64,000 bases of DNA from an uncultured Lachnospira sp. (GCA_934359185.1 CAKRLE010000009.1:1-64000); one strand, 5' to 3'; shown: positions 34,136 to 45,214, numbered from the stretch's first letter. The notes: generated by a model not told the origin, from the letters alone. A program made the numbers and translations.

Positions 34136-34676
34136 TTATATGCCTCCTCACAATTCTTAGTCCATCCAATGGTGCACAGAATTTCTGGTTATGCATGCTG
34201 CATTCCTCAATGACATAATCAAGATTGAACCAGCGGACACATTCAACCTCTTCCTCCTGAAGCCTAAGACTGCTTATGTCAACTGGTTTTCTGTACAGAT
34301 AAACAAATGCGACCTCGCTGTCCACAAACATTTTGCCATGAAATTCCTTTGCATAATCAATCCTGAAGTTCTCTGCAAATTCAAAATCCTCTGGGGAAGC
34401 CTTGATTCCTAATTCTTCTCCTATCTCTCTTATCGCCGAACTTACAGGGTCATCACCTGCATGAATATGTCCTGCTGATGATGTGTCATATCTTCCCGGA
34501 AATGAATCCTTATTAGCAGAACGCTTCTGCATAAGCACCTCTGCCCCTGTATCTGTCTGCCTTACAATCCATATATGCGCTGTTCTATGCCTTATCCCCT
34601 CTGCATGAGCCTTAGTTCTCTCAACTATCTCCCCTGTTGGGTTGCCATCTTCATCAACGACATCAAATATTTCCAT
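34125..34676 (-). CDS. Nudix hydrolase, IPP isomerase-like subgroup
   Basis: A 183-residue Nudix protein that starts EIFDVVDEDGNPTGEIVERT, typical of the YfcD/IDI-like group, with QKRSANKDSFPGRYDTS. Its Nudix box is GHIHAGDDPVSSAIREIGEE followed by LGI. The box keeps the RE.GEE glutamates that bind the metal. The substrate is unknown; such proteins hydrolyse nucleoside diphosphate derivatives. The ATG at 34676 is preferred over a GTG at 34691 that overlaps the preceding stop codon. It is 11 bp downstream of another Nudix gene. Confidence 0.88.
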   Translation of the reverse strand: MEIFDVVDEDGNPTGEIVERTKAHAEGIRHRTAHIWIVRQTDTGAEVLMQKRSANKDSFPGRYDTSSAGHIHAGDDPVSSAIREIGEELGIKASPEDFEFAENFRIDYAKEFHGKMFVDSEVAFVYLYRKPVDISSLRLQEEEVECVRWFNLDYVIEECSMHNQKFCAPLDGLRIVRRHINEG

Positions 34677-34687
34677 ATATCCTACCC

Positions 34688-35152
34688 TCACTCATTAATT
34701 TTCAACACTTTTCTGACAAGCTTTCCATCTTCATACACCAGCTTCAACGTGAAAAATCTTGTCTCATCCTCCTCAATCAAAAGCTTTAAGAAAACAGCAT
34801 CACCTTCCCATGTAGGGAGTCTAAGCACCTCTGACTTGTCAATCCATTCAAGCTCTCCCTCATCGCATCTTGTAAGCACACCCTCATATGCATCCGCTGT
34901 ATACAGACACATAAGCTCCGTGTCATCATCACTTACAAATGTTATAAGTCCCCTGAACTGATATGATGTAAGAGTTAGTCCTGTCTCTTCCTTAACTTCT
35001 CTAAGCAGACATTCATCAGGTGATTCCAAACCCTCAAGATGTCCACCGACACCTATCCACTTGTCCTTATTAATATCATGCTTCTTTTTTGTTCTATGAA
35101 GCATAAGATACTTTCCATCTTTCTCTATATAGCACAATGTCGTAATCTGCAT
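34688..35152 (-). CDS. Nudix hydrolase, 8-oxo-dGTPase (MutT/NUDT1)-like
   Basis: A 154-residue protein with a complete Nudix box, GGHLEGLESPDECLLREVKE followed by ETGL, and the preceding W-x-G-V-GG motif of the 8-oxo-dGTP diphosphatase group. It probably cleans the nucleotide pool. GAGGTG precedes the ATG. It is first in the three-gene unit that ends with the 74-residue ORF, under the promoter at 35184-35212. Confidence 0.9.
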   Translation of the reverse strand: MQITTLCYIEKDGKYLMLHRTKKKHDINKDKWIGVGGHLEGLESPDECLLREVKEETGLTLTSYQFRGLITFVSDDDTELMCLYTADAYEGVLTRCDEGELEWIDKSEVLRLPTWEGDAVFLKLLIEEDETRFFTLKLVYEDGKLVRKVLKINE

Positions 35153-35183
35153 TTATTATTACACCTCTATCATTTTTTTAATC

Positions 35184-35212
35184 ATTATATATTCCTGTCA
35201 TAGCAAACGCAA
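35184..35212 (-). promoter_or_regulatory. Sigma-A promoter of the tandem Nudix operon
   Basis: TTGCGT (35207-35212), 17 bases, TATAAT (35184-35189) on the minus strand, directly after the upstream terminator hairpin. Confidence 0.7.
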
Positions 35213-35218
35213 TAAAAT

Positions 35219-35265
35219 AACGAGAACTCCTGATGGTGGTAAAACCACCATTAGAAATTCTCGTT
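35219..35265 (-). terminator. Terminator after the pyrophosphatase-Nudix gene
   Basis: AACGAGAA (35219-35226) pairs with TTCTCGTT (35258-35265) and an inner TGGTGGT/ACCACCA stem caps the hairpin. T-rich sequence follows on the minus strand. Confidence 0.8.
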
Positions 35266-35269
35266 ATAA

Positions 35270-36163
35270 TTATTCCAGTTTCTTAACTATCTCGTCCTTA
35301 TACATCTCAAATCTTCCCTGCTCAGAAGGAATAAATCGGTCTGATTCAGCAAGTTCTACGAATTCATCAAGCGGAAGAAATTCTGCATCCATCGTTTCTC
35401 CCATCTGCAGATGAACCTGTGTATCCTCAGGGACATTCAGTTTATAGCAATAATATATACAATGTCTGGTATCGTCAATGTGATGATACAATGGTTCAAG
35501 CTTACCTGTATCTGCAGCAATCCCGGTCTCTTCCCGAAGCTCCCTGACAGCTCCCTGTGGTGGTGTCTCACCAGCAAGTATTGAACCTCCTGTAACCTCC
35601 CACTTTAAAGGATATGTCTTATTGCGGGAACGCTGTGTTGTAAGAATACATCCATCCGATCTTCTCGAATACACATATACCACTATATGGTAAACACCCT
35701 CTGGAAGTGATTTTGCCATACTTCTTGGAACCTGATATCCAAGGAACTTCTCATTCCTGTCATATGCATCCCACAATTCCTCATCAAGCATCTCAACTGA
35801 ACTGTCAAAATACTGTTCTACGAAGTAAACCATCTCTTCAATCTGCTGCTTGTTAAATGGCATATTATCAGGTGCTATGACCCATTTTTCCTCAACAGGG
35901 TCACTTCTATGTATCACAGCGATTTTTTTGCCTGTAAAACGCTCTGCCGGTGTATCAAGTCCGACTATGAATGCACCCTGATGCTCACCAGTCTCTGTAG
36001 TAACTCCTTCAACATATCCGTAATTAAGTGAATACACGATTGATGGATAATCCGGATGTAAGCTTCCTATCGGTCTTACAATCTCCACGGTATACGAGTC
36101 ACTGCCCGACGGGCTGTCATCACAACCATCTACATTATCAGTAACAATATTGTCATATATCAT
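35270..36163 (-). CDS. Pyrophosphatase-like domain fused to a Nudix hydrolase
   Basis: A 297-residue protein in two parts. Residues about 23-125 resemble the inorganic pyrophosphatase-related family common in clostridia (VEIVRPIGSLHPDYPSIVYS, LNYGYVEGV, FTGKKIAVIHRSDPVEEKW). Residues about 150-297 are a Nudix domain with the box GGSILAGETPPQGAVRELRE followed by ETGI. Both halves act on phosphoanhydrides, so the fusion could couple a Nudix reaction to pyrophosphate removal, or the first domain could be a substrate-binding relic. It lies 17 bp after gltX and before a terminator. Confidence 0.82.
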   Translation of the reverse strand: MIYDNIVTDNVDGCDDSPSGSDSYTVEIVRPIGSLHPDYPSIVYSLNYGYVEGVTTETGEHQGAFIVGLDTPAERFTGKKIAVIHRSDPVEEKWVIAPDNMPFNKQQIEEMVYFVEQYFDSSVEMLDEELWDAYDRNEKFLGYQVPRSMAKSLPEGVYHIVVYVYSRRSDGCILTTQRSRNKTYPLKWEVTGGSILAGETPPQGAVRELREETGIAADTGKLEPLYHHIDDTRHCIYYCYKLNVPEDTQVHLQMGETMDAEFLPLDEFVELAESDRFIPSEQGRFEMYKDEIVKKLE

Positions 36164-36180
36164 ATCGACTACAGCCTTCC

Positions 36181-37842
36181 TTACTTACCAATCACATTTT
36201 CAATTCTCTGACGCATCTGATCCTCACCCATAATATGGACAATTGTCCATAAATCAGGTGTATTAGCTCGACCCGTAACTGCAATTCTTACAACCTCTGC
36301 AACATCTGAAACATTACCCTTGTAATTCTCAGGATTAGCCTTGTAAGCCTTCATATCTGATGCATAGCCATTATTATCTGCTATTGCCTTTAACTTGTCA
36401 AACCATACTGAATTATCATCATCATGAGAATATGACTCAAGGTAGCATCCAAGAAGCTTGTCTGCCTCATCCTTTGAAATCCTGAACTCATCCTTTTCAG
36501 TCTCAGTTCCTTCAATATCAAAGAAATAAGATATAAGCTCAAATATCTGCTTAGCATACATAAGGTCTTTTCTTCTACGCTTCATTCCAACACCCATATA
36601 GAGTCTTAAGATTGAAAGCATTTTCTCCCTATCAGCAAACCATACAGAAGCCTTATCCTTTTCATATTCTTCAGCCCAGTTATAAAGGAAATCATATACC
36701 TCATCCTCTGATAACTTAGATAACTCATTCTTACATATATTGTGAAGCTTATCCTTATCAAATAATGCTCCTGACTGATTCATCTTGTCGATTGAGAATG
36801 GGAACTCATTAATATCCTTATCCGGGAACTTCTCATGCCACTCCTCAAAATTAGAATTAAGAAGTGTGAGAAGATAAACCTTCATACAATATGGATGATA
36901 TCCATCCTGTCTGTAGTAATCCAGTGAAAGCTCTGGATCCTTTCTCTTAGAAAGCTTTCTCTTACCACCTGTCTCCTCATCAAATTTCATAAGGTGTGCT
37001 GTATGTGCATATACTGGCATCTTAAATCCTAACACATGGAATAACTCATAATGTATAGGTGCTGATGCAAGCCACTCTCCACCTCTTACAACTACAGTTG
37101 TTCTCATAAGGTGGTCATCAATTGCATGTGCAAAATGGTATGTTGGAATTCCATCTTTCTTAAGAAGTACAATATCATGGATATTCTCTGGAAGCTTTAT
37201 ATCTCCCTTGATTGCATCCTCAAATGTAATCTCCTTCTCAGGATCTCCCTGTGAGCGGAGTCTTAATACATATGGCTTACCTGCTGCAAGATTTGCCTCA
37301 ATCTCTTCCATTGTAAGGTTACGGCACACAGCATACTCACCATAATATCCAGTAAGAACCTTTGCCTCTTCCTGCTTTGCTCTTACCGCATCAAGTTCTT
37401 CCTCTGTACAGAAACATGGATATGCAAGTCCTCTCTGTACAAGGCTCTTTGCATATGTATGATATATCTCAACTCTCTGTCTCTGGAAATATGGACCATA
37501 TGCATTCTTATCGCCATCAGCCTCAAAACCTGCGCCCTCATCAAACTCAATATCAAAATATTTTAATGTATCAATAATAAGTTCAACTGCTCCATCAACC
37601 TTACGCTTCTCATCAGTATCCTCTATTCTTAAGTAGAATACGCCACCATTTCTATGTGCAATTCTCTCATCTGCAAGAGCACTGTAAAGATTGCCAAGAT
37701 GTATAAATCCAGTTGGGCTTGGAGCCATTCTTGTAACCTCTGCCTTGTTAGGAAGCTTCCTATATGGGAATTTCTCCTCATAATACTCAGGTGTCTTAGT
37801 CACATCTGGAAAAAGCAGCTCTGCTAACTTGTTGTAATCCAT
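36181..37842 (-). CDS. gltX: Glutamyl-tRNA synthetase
   Basis: A 553-residue class I synthetase. The HIGH-type motif is APSPTGFIHLGN, where the histidine is in FIHLGN, the KMSKS-type motif is KLSKRKDPELSLD, and the insertion typical of GlxRS follows YPCFCTEEELDAVRAKQE. The sequence resembles the clostridial GltX subgroup and is slightly longer than E. coli GltX. The start at 37842 follows AGAGGT; an ORF extending further upstream would run into the preceding gene. It sits between the RelA/SpoT-domain gene and the pyrophosphatase-Nudix gene, probably in one operon. Confidence 0.95.
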   Translation of the reverse strand: MDYNKLAELLFPDVTKTPEYYEEKFPYRKLPNKAEVTRMAPSPTGFIHLGNLYSALADERIAHRNGGVFYLRIEDTDEKRKVDGAVELIIDTLKYFDIEFDEGAGFEADGDKNAYGPYFQRQRVEIYHTYAKSLVQRGLAYPCFCTEEELDAVRAKQEEAKVLTGYYGEYAVCRNLTMEEIEANLAAGKPYVLRLRSQGDPEKEITFEDAIKGDIKLPENIHDIVLLKKDGIPTYHFAHAIDDHLMRTTVVVRGGEWLASAPIHYELFHVLGFKMPVYAHTAHLMKFDEETGGKRKLSKRKDPELSLDYYRQDGYHPYCMKVYLLTLLNSNFEEWHEKFPDKDINEFPFSIDKMNQSGALFDKDKLHNICKNELSKLSEDEVYDFLYNWAEEYEKDKASVWFADREKMLSILRLYMGVGMKRRRKDLMYAKQIFELISYFFDIEGTETEKDEFRISKDEADKLLGCYLESYSHDDDNSVWFDKLKAIADNNGYASDMKAYKANPENYKGNVSDVAEVVRIAVTGRANTPDLWTIVHIMGEDQMRQRIENVIGK

Positions 37843-37867
37843 TATTATAACCTCTTCTTTCATGCTA

Positions 37868-39715
37868 TTATTTATCTGCCTGCCTTGCATTGTCCTCTCG
37901 TATCTCCGATACAAGCTGACGTCTGTAAGCCCTGCAGCCATTCTCATTCCAATATTTCTTCTGCTCCAGCTTGATTACCTCAAATGTCGTATCAAGAATA
38001 TCTGATTTGTAGCTGGTCTTTGGTTCCTGTCCCCTGTATAACACAGTTATTGACTTGTCAATATTGTCTTTATCCAGTTTGAAATCCTTGGCAAAATTAC
38101 TACTTACTTCTGCATCCTGAATAATACGCACATGGCAGTAATATCCAACCAGCTTTGCAAAGAAATCAATATCAAACTCATTCATCCACACGTCGTGATT
38201 ACCAACAAACACAACAACCGGGAACATTCTGTTTTTCGACTCAATCAAAGACTTTAAATCATTATAGCTGTCTTTGTCAACATTAAATACATTCTCTCTT
38301 AACTTGTCAACATCTATAATTCCTATATTATCTGCAATCTCTCCATAGAAATTAGGTCTTGAAAACAGCACATTCTCATTATCCCGGTATCTTTCAGATG
38401 GCTCTGCATACTCATTGACAACATAAAATGATAATTTTCCATCATCATTCTTAATTACAGCCCTTGATATCCATATCCTGCTTGCTATCTTAGAATCAAT
38501 ATGTGTTGAAACTTCCTCAAAATATGTCTTTTCCTCATCATATACAATCTTGACAGAATATCCTGGCTCACTTCCATCATAATTACCCACTGTCTCTGGA
38601 AGATTACTAAGGCAGTTATTATATCTTGATTTAACCCATGCATATATGTATCCAGCTGCTTTCCTGAATGCCTCATTTATTCCAAGATTGGCAGTCTCTA
38701 TAGTAGTATGTGACTGGAATACCACATATTTTCCAAGTGTCCTGAAAGGCTCAAACTTCTTGTGCTTGACAGCCTGATTATCATCTGTCTTGGTTCTTGA
38801 GTCAATCTGTACAAATGCCTTGAAAAGCCTCTCATCCTTAGGACCAATCTCGTTGACAATCCTCACTATATAATCAACAGACAACTCAGGAATCTGGCTG
38901 TAATCAAGAGTATTATTCCACAGCTTTGTTATTGCATCGTTCCTTGAAAATTTAAAGAAAACTTTCGCAAGCTCAGTATCCTCATCGAACACATCTATAA
39001 TTTCCTGACTCATAAGGTCATTGTTAAGCTTTAACCTATAGTGGCATCTTATCATGTCACCCCATTTGTGGTCTTTATAATGCTGATGTCCAAGGTCTTC
39101 AAGAATCTTAACAAGAGAATCATCGCACAGCTCAAATGTAGCAAGGATACTGTTCATTCTTCTGGCAAGAGCTTCATTACCATCTCCAAACACAGAACCT
39201 TTGTACCTTAAATCATGCTCAATCTCATGCCAGCCTTCAAATGAGTTCGTTCTTACCTGCACCTCAAATGTGTCATCAATATAATCTGACAATACCGGAT
39301 TGACAATTGTCTTAGCCAGATAACCCGGTAGCTTGAATATGCCATTAACCTTCATGGCTTTAAATTCATACTCTGTTGTCTCAGTAGTTTCCCATATTCC
39401 CGGCTCTATAAACAACGTATCAAGCAGATTTCTACATATAACAACATCATCAACAAAATACAGCATTATCCTGATTCCGATTAAATCCTGCATTTTCTTA
39501 TCTTCATTCTCTGTACCAGGTCTGCGGTAATCCTTAAAGATAAGTTTATCAACAGTAGAATCGACTGCCTTGACTCTGTATGCAATTCTATAGTAGAAAC
39601 CTGCTTTTTTTAATTTTTCTTCTATGATATTGGACAGATCAGTTCTTACAATCTCTGGAACATGAATCTGCTCAACATTTTCTTTACAAAATAATTCATT
39701 AATATTCTTACTCAT
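37868..39715 (-). CDS. Large RelA/SpoT-domain protein with unknown C-terminal region
   Basis: A 615-residue soluble protein. Residues about 35-175 resemble a RelA_SpoT nucleotidyltransferase domain: YRIAYRVKAVDSTVDKL, then MQDLIGIRIMLYFVDD, then EVQVRTNSFEGWHEIEHDLR. The usual substrate loop G-Y-x-x-x-H is not seen; the region reads KLPGYLAKTIVNP, so alarmone synthesis is uncertain. The remaining 440 residues match nothing I know and contain VVVFVGNHDVWMNEFD. No HD hydrolase, TGS or ACT domain is present. The start at 39715 is fixed by the promoter at 39765-39793; it is first in an operon with gltX. Possibly a stress or defence (p)ppGpp-like enzyme; this is inference. Confidence 0.75.
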   Translation of the reverse strand: MSKNINELFCKENVEQIHVPEIVRTDLSNIIEEKLKKAGFYYRIAYRVKAVDSTVDKLIFKDYRRPGTENEDKKMQDLIGIRIMLYFVDDVVICRNLLDTLFIEPGIWETTETTEYEFKAMKVNGIFKLPGYLAKTIVNPVLSDYIDDTFEVQVRTNSFEGWHEIEHDLRYKGSVFGDGNEALARRMNSILATFELCDDSLVKILEDLGHQHYKDHKWGDMIRCHYRLKLNNDLMSQEIIDVFDEDTELAKVFFKFSRNDAITKLWNNTLDYSQIPELSVDYIVRIVNEIGPKDERLFKAFVQIDSRTKTDDNQAVKHKKFEPFRTLGKYVVFQSHTTIETANLGINEAFRKAAGYIYAWVKSRYNNCLSNLPETVGNYDGSEPGYSVKIVYDEEKTYFEEVSTHIDSKIASRIWISRAVIKNDDGKLSFYVVNEYAEPSERYRDNENVLFSRPNFYGEIADNIGIIDVDKLRENVFNVDKDSYNDLKSLIESKNRMFPVVVFVGNHDVWMNEFDIDFFAKLVGYYCHVRIIQDAEVSSNFAKDFKLDKDNIDKSITVLYRGQEPKTSYKSDILDTTFEVIKLEQKKYWNENGCRAYRRQLVSEIREDNARQADK

Positions 39716-39764
39716 ATTACCCCACCATAAAGCGTTCCTAACTGCTTTGTGCCCATATAATATA

Positions 39765-39793
39765 ATTATACTATTTTCGGGTAAAAATGGCAA
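39765..39793 (-). promoter_or_regulatory. Sigma-A promoter of the RelA/SpoT-domain gene
   Basis: TTGCCA (39788-39793), 17 bases, TATAAT (39765-39770) on the minus strand. It excludes the longer start at 39793, which would lie in the -35 box. Confidence 0.8.
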
Positions 39794-39799
39794 CCTATA

Positions 39800-40561
39800 C
39801 TAACCTTTATAACCTGTATATGAAGCTGTATCAAGAATATCATTAGCTCTTTCAATCTCATCCTTAGAAGGTAGATTGACGTCCTTTAAGCTGTAAGGGA
39901 TTCCCAGCTCTTCCCACTTAAATACACCAAGTGTATGATATGGAAGCACCTCAAATCTGTCTACAGTCTTTAACGACTTTACAAATTCTGATAATTTCTT
40001 TAAATCTTCCTCTGAATCTGTCACACCAGGAACAAGGACGTGTCTTATCCACATCTTCTTGCCGTTATCAGACAGATATTTTGCCATATCAAGTATATTG
40101 CTGTTATCCCATGCTGTAAGCTCCTTGTGCTTTACCGGGTCAATATGCTTGATGTCAAGCATAAAGAGATCTGTATACTTCATAAGCTCATTGAACTTGC
40201 TAAAAAATGGTTCGTCAAATGTAAATGGGTTGCCTGAAGTATCAAGTGTTGTGTTAACACCTTCAAGCTTTGCAAGCCTGAATAATTCTGTGACATAATC
40301 TATCTGTAATAAAGCCTCGCCACCACTTACTGTAATACCGCCATTTTCTCTCCAGTATGGCTTATATCTTAATGCCTTTTCTAATGTCTTATCAGGTGTC
40401 TCCTCATAAGAATTCTTGTCCTTCATAGCCCATGTATCAGGGTTATGGCAGTACTTACATCTCATCTGGCATCCCTGTAAGAACACAATATATCTTACGC
40501 CCGGTCCGTCAACAGAACCGAAGCTTTCTATTGAATGTATAATTCCTTTAATCTCGCTCAT
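39800..40561 (-). CDS. pflA: Pyruvate formate-lyase activating enzyme
   Basis: A 253-residue radical SAM protein with the cluster motif CQMRCKYCHNPDTW and the glycine-rich SAM region GGITVSGGEALLQ. It installs the glycyl radical on pyruvate formate-lyase under anaerobic conditions. The length and the FGSVDGPGVRYIVFLQGC start are typical of PflA. AAGGAG precedes the ATG. The pfl structural gene is not adjacent; the upstream neighbour is a decayed deacylase gene. Confidence 0.93.
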   Translation of the reverse strand: MSEIKGIIHSIESFGSVDGPGVRYIVFLQGCQMRCKYCHNPDTWAMKDKNSYEETPDKTLEKALRYKPYWRENGGITVSGGEALLQIDYVTELFRLAKLEGVNTTLDTSGNPFTFDEPFFSKFNELMKYTDLFMLDIKHIDPVKHKELTAWDNSNILDMAKYLSDNGKKMWIRHVLVPGVTDSEEDLKKLSEFVKSLKTVDRFEVLPYHTLGVFKWEELGIPYSLKDVNLPSKDEIERANDILDTASYTGYKG

Positions 40562-40571
40562 TATAGACTCC

Positions 40572-40773
40572 TTATTCTCCTAATAATTTTACAACCGTTT
40601 TATCATGTCCTGTCGAACTGATAAACCTAATCTTTACAGACTTCCATGGTTGTTGCAGGCTCATGGTCTGTTCTTTTATATTGTATACCAATATTGTCAA
40701 GATAATCGTAGACATTGATTTCACGCTGAAGTCTACCAGTATTATCCTCAGGTCTTCCATCAAAAAGTTCCAT
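40572..40773 (-). pseudogene. Decayed YbaK/PrdX-type prolyl-tRNA deacylase gene
   Basis: The ATG at 40773, with a good AGGAAGG site, opens a 48-codon reading frame, MELFDGRPEDNTGRLQREIN then VYDYLDNIGIQYKRTDHEPA and TTMEVC, which matches the N-terminus of PrdX/YbaK proteins. A stop follows at 40627. In the next frame, down to 40572, the sequence reads FISSTGHDKTVVKLLGE, matching the family's C-terminus. About 90-100 central residues are missing, and the junction shifts frame. The internal deletion is inferred from family knowledge; a free-standing short peptide is less likely. Confidence 0.7.
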
Positions 40774-40863
40774 TATTCTACGTTCCTTCCTAATTGTCTC
40801 CTACAGATTATACATTTAACACGCCTGATTGTCTAGGAATATAAATGTTCTAAAATAAATACT

Positions 40864-40909
40864 AAAAAACGCTATGCCCTGCCAACATACATGTCAGCAA
40901 AACATAGCG
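40864..40909 (-). terminator. Terminator after the KDPG aldolase gene
   Basis: CGCTATG (40870-40876) pairs with CATAGCG (40903-40909) with further imperfect pairing inside (CTG/CAG, CAT/ATG). Six T follow on the minus strand. Confidence 0.82.
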
Positions 40910-40943
40910 CCTTAATTAATAGTTAGTATGTAACCTTATAAGA

Positions 40944-41585
40944 TTACTTAGCACGAGCCTTCTTAACTACCTCAACAGCCTCAGCTGTCATTTCTTTGAT
41001 CTTGTCGAATTCGCCAGCCTTGATAAGGTCACCCTTAACCATCCAGCTGCCACCACAACAGAAGATCTTGTCGCAAGCAAGATAATCTCCGATGTTCTTA
41101 GCGTTAATTCCACCTGTAGGCATAATTCTTACAGTTGTGTAAGCTGCACACATAGCCTTAATCATAGCAAGTCCACCTGCTGCTTCTGCTGGGAAGAACT
41201 TAACTCTTGTAAGACCTCTCTTAACAGCCTGAGCAAGCTCAGAAGGTGTTACGATACCAGGAACAACTTCAATGTTCTTAGAGATACAGTAATCAACGAT
41301 TTCTGGATCAAAACCTGGGCTTACGATTAATGAAGCACCTGCTGCTACTGCGCGGTCAACCTGATCTGTTGTAAGTACTGTACCTGCTGCAAGTACCATA
41401 TCTGGATATGCTTCATGCATCTGACGGATAGACTCTTCTGCTGCTTCTGTACGGAATGTAACCTCTGCACATGGAAGTCCACCTTCATATAAAGCCTTAG
41501 CTAATGGAAGTGCATCCTTAACATCATTTAATACTACTACTGGAATAACTCCAAGTTCCTCAAATTTGTCTGCCATTGTACTCAT
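40944..41585 (-). CDS. eda: 2-keto-3-deoxy-6-phosphogluconate aldolase (KDPG/KHG aldolase)
   Basis: A 213-residue TIM-barrel aldolase. The Schiff-base lysine is in RVKFFPAEAAGG, the general-base glutamate is in CAEVTFRTEAAEESI, and GTVLTTDQVDRAVAAGA is also typical. It splits KDPG into pyruvate and glyceraldehyde 3-phosphate at the end of uronate or Entner-Doudoroff catabolism, fitting a pectin/uronate-using gut bacterium. No KDG kinase is adjacent. AGGAG lies upstream of the ATG. A promoter (TTGGAA-16-TATAAT on the minus strand, 41667-41672 and 41645-41650) and a terminator bracket it as a single gene; its codon use looks that of a highly expressed gene. Confidence 0.94.
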   Translation of the reverse strand: MSTMADKFEELGVIPVVVLNDVKDALPLAKALYEGGLPCAEVTFRTEAAEESIRQMHEAYPDMVLAAGTVLTTDQVDRAVAAGASLIVSPGFDPEIVDYCISKNIEVVPGIVTPSELAQAVKRGLTRVKFFPAEAAGGLAMIKAMCAAYTTVRIMPTGGINAKNIGDYLACDKIFCCGGSWMVKGDLIKAGEFDKIKEMTAEAVEVVKKARAK

Positions 41586-41644
41586 AATAATAATTGGCTC
41601 CTTTCATATTCAATACATTTGAATAGCTTGTACTAGCTGATACC

Positions 41645-41672
41645 ATTATATACAATTTTCAGAAAATTGGAA
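41645..41672 (-). promoter_or_regulatory. Promoter of the KDPG aldolase gene
   Basis: The -35-like element occupies 41667-41672 (TTCCAA on the minus strand) and the -10 is TATAAT (41645-41650), 16 bases apart. The -10 is perfect and the -35 weak, so an activator could be involved. Confidence 0.55.
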
Positions 41673-41703
41673 GTACCTTTTTACGAATGTACTACGTTTT
41701 CTT

Positions 41704-43620
41704 CTATTTTCCTTTGTGTTTATTTCTTATCGTACTCTTCTTGTGGCTCTTACCAGCATTTCCATTACCAGCCGCCTTGCCTGTATTCCTGCTGTTCTTC
41801 TGTCCATCGTGCTTTTTAGCCATATTTCTTGGCTTAATAAGACACTCTTTGCCAAATCCTATAAGGTCATATCTGCCCTCTGACACAAGTGCCTCATGTA
41901 CAAGGTCATAATTCTTAGGGTCACGGTACTGGATAAGCGCCCTCTGCATAGCCTTTTCATGCGGATTGACAGGAACATATACCTTCTCCATCGTTCTAGG
42001 GTCATATCCTGTGTAATACATACATGTCGAGATTGTTGAAGGGGTCGGATAGAAATCCTGCACCTGTTCAGGCATATATCCTAAGTCCCGCAAGTATTCA
42101 GCCAGCTTTATCGCATCCTTCATAGTGCTTCCCGGATGTGATGACATAAGATATGGCACTACATACTGGTTAAGTCCTAACTGTGCATCAATCTTTTTAT
42201 ATTTTTTGATAAACTGCTCATACACATCATTAGATGGTTTACCTAAAAGTCTCAACACATTGTCAGACACATGCTCTGGTGCTACACGAAGCTGCCCGCT
42301 TATGTGATATTTAACCATCTCTTTAAAAAATGTATCATCTTTATCTGCCATAAGATAATCAAATCTTATTCCTGAACGGATAAATACTTTCTTAACGCCC
42401 TTGATTGCTCTTAACTTTCTAAGCAGTGCAAGGTAATCACTGTGGTCAACCTCAAGATTGCCGCATGGCTTAGGGAAAAGACACTGCCTGTTAGGACACA
42501 CTCCCTTCTCAAGCTGCTTATGACAGGATGGATGTCTGAAATTAGCTGTAGGACCGCCGACATCATGTATATACCCTTTAAATTCTTTATCCTTAGTCAT
42601 CTCTATGGCTTCTTTGATTATCGACTCATGCGAGCGCACCTGGACTGTACGCCCCTGGTGAAATGTAAGTGCACAGAAACTGCATCCTCCAAAGCATCCA
42701 CGGTTGCTTGTAAGTGAGAATTTAATCTCTGATATTGCCGGTACACCACCAAGTGCCTCATATGACGGGTGATACGTCCTTGCATATGGCAGGTCATATA
42801 TATCATCCATCTCCTGCACAGTCAGAGGCTTCGCCGGTGTATTGGCAACCACATACACTCCGTTAGGATATGGCTCAACAAGTGTCTTTGCCACTATCCA
42901 GTCTGTGTTAAGATACTGCGTGTAAAAGCTCTCGGCATATTTCTTCTTATCAGAGGTAATCTCATCAAATGATGGCAGCATTATATAGTCATACACCATT
43001 GACAAGTCTCTTGTCTTGAACACGCTTCCTTTAATAAATGTTATATCCTTGATGTCAATTCCTGACGCAAGCGCATCTGCTGTCTCAACAATTGAATGTT
43101 CACCCATTCCATATAAAAGAAGGTCTGCGCCGGAATCAAGCAGAAGGGAATGTTTAACCTTATTAGACCAGTAATCGTAATGTGCAAGCCTTCTGAGCGA
43201 TGCCTCAATTCCGCCTACAATAATAGGAGCTTTTTTGTATGTTCTTCTTATGAGATTGCAATACACAATAGCCGCATAATCTGGCCTTTTCCCCATTACT
43301 CCACCCGGTGTGAATGCATCCCTGCTTCGTCTTTTCTTAGACACTGTATAATGGTTAACCATTGAATCCATGTTGCCTGACATAACAATAAATCCAAGTC
43401 TCGGCTCTCCAAGTATTGTAACGCTCTTGTCATCCTTCCAGTCTGGCTGTGAGATAATTCCCACTGAGTAGCCATGTGCTTCAAGCACTCTGCTTATAAT
43501 AGCATGTCCGAATGAAGGATGGTCTACATACGCATCACCTATGACATACACAAAATCAAGCTGTTCTATTCCTCTTTCTTCCATATCAGCCCTTGATATG
43601 GGTAAAAATTTATTATTCAT
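41704..43620 (-). CDS. YgiQ-family radical SAM protein (UPF0313)
   Basis: A 638-residue protein of the YgiQ family. The N-terminal domain ([20 protein letters not shown]) resembles cobalamin-binding-like Rossmann regions, followed by a radical SAM core with [16 protein letters not shown] and the family segment [15 protein letters not shown]. The C-terminus is a lysine/asparagine-rich basic tail (about the last 40 residues), possibly for RNA binding. The reaction is unknown. The ribosome site is weak (AGAAAG). It is 33 bp downstream of glpK. Confidence 0.9.
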   Translation of the reverse strand: MNNKFLPISRADMEERGIEQLDFVYVIGDAYVDHPSFGHAIISRVLEAHGYSVGIISQPDWKDDKSVTILGEPRLGFIVMSGNMDSMVNHYTVSKKRRSRDAFTPGGVMGKRPDYAAIVYCNLIRRTYKKAPIIVGGIEASLRRLAHYDYWSNKVKHSLLLDSGADLLLYGMGEHSIVETADALASGIDIKDITFIKGSVFKTRDLSMVYDYIMLPSFDEITSDKKKYAESFYTQYLNTDWIVAKTLVEPYPNGVYVVANTPAKPLTVQEMDDIYDLPYARTYHPSYEALGGVPAISEIKFSLTSNRGCFGGCSFCALTFHQGRTVQVRSHESIIKEAIEMTKDKEFKGYIHDVGGPTANFRHPSCHKQLEKGVCPNRQCLFPKPCGNLEVDHSDYLALLRKLRAIKGVKKVFIRSGIRFDYLMADKDDTFFKEMVKYHISGQLRVAPEHVSDNVLRLLGKPSNDVYEQFIKKYKKIDAQLGLNQYVVPYLMSSHPGSTMKDAIKLAEYLRDLGYMPEQVQDFYPTPSTISTCMYYTGYDPRTMEKVYVPVNPHEKAMQRALIQYRDPKNYDLVHEALVSEGRYDLIGFGKECLIKPRNMAKKHDGQKNSRNTGKAAGNGNAGKSHKKSTIRNKHKGK

Positions 43621-43653
43621 ATATAATCTGCTTTCTGTGTGAAGTTAATTTTA

Positions 43654-45159
<1,506 letters not shown>

Positions 45160-45214
45160 TCAAAATGCTTATGAGTCCTGACACACATATACATTCCATA
45201 CATGTGTATGCATA

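Noticed and set aside
39716..39793. N-terminal extension of the RelA/SpoT-domain protein
   Set aside because: It would begin inside the -35 box and has no ribosome site; 39715 fits better.
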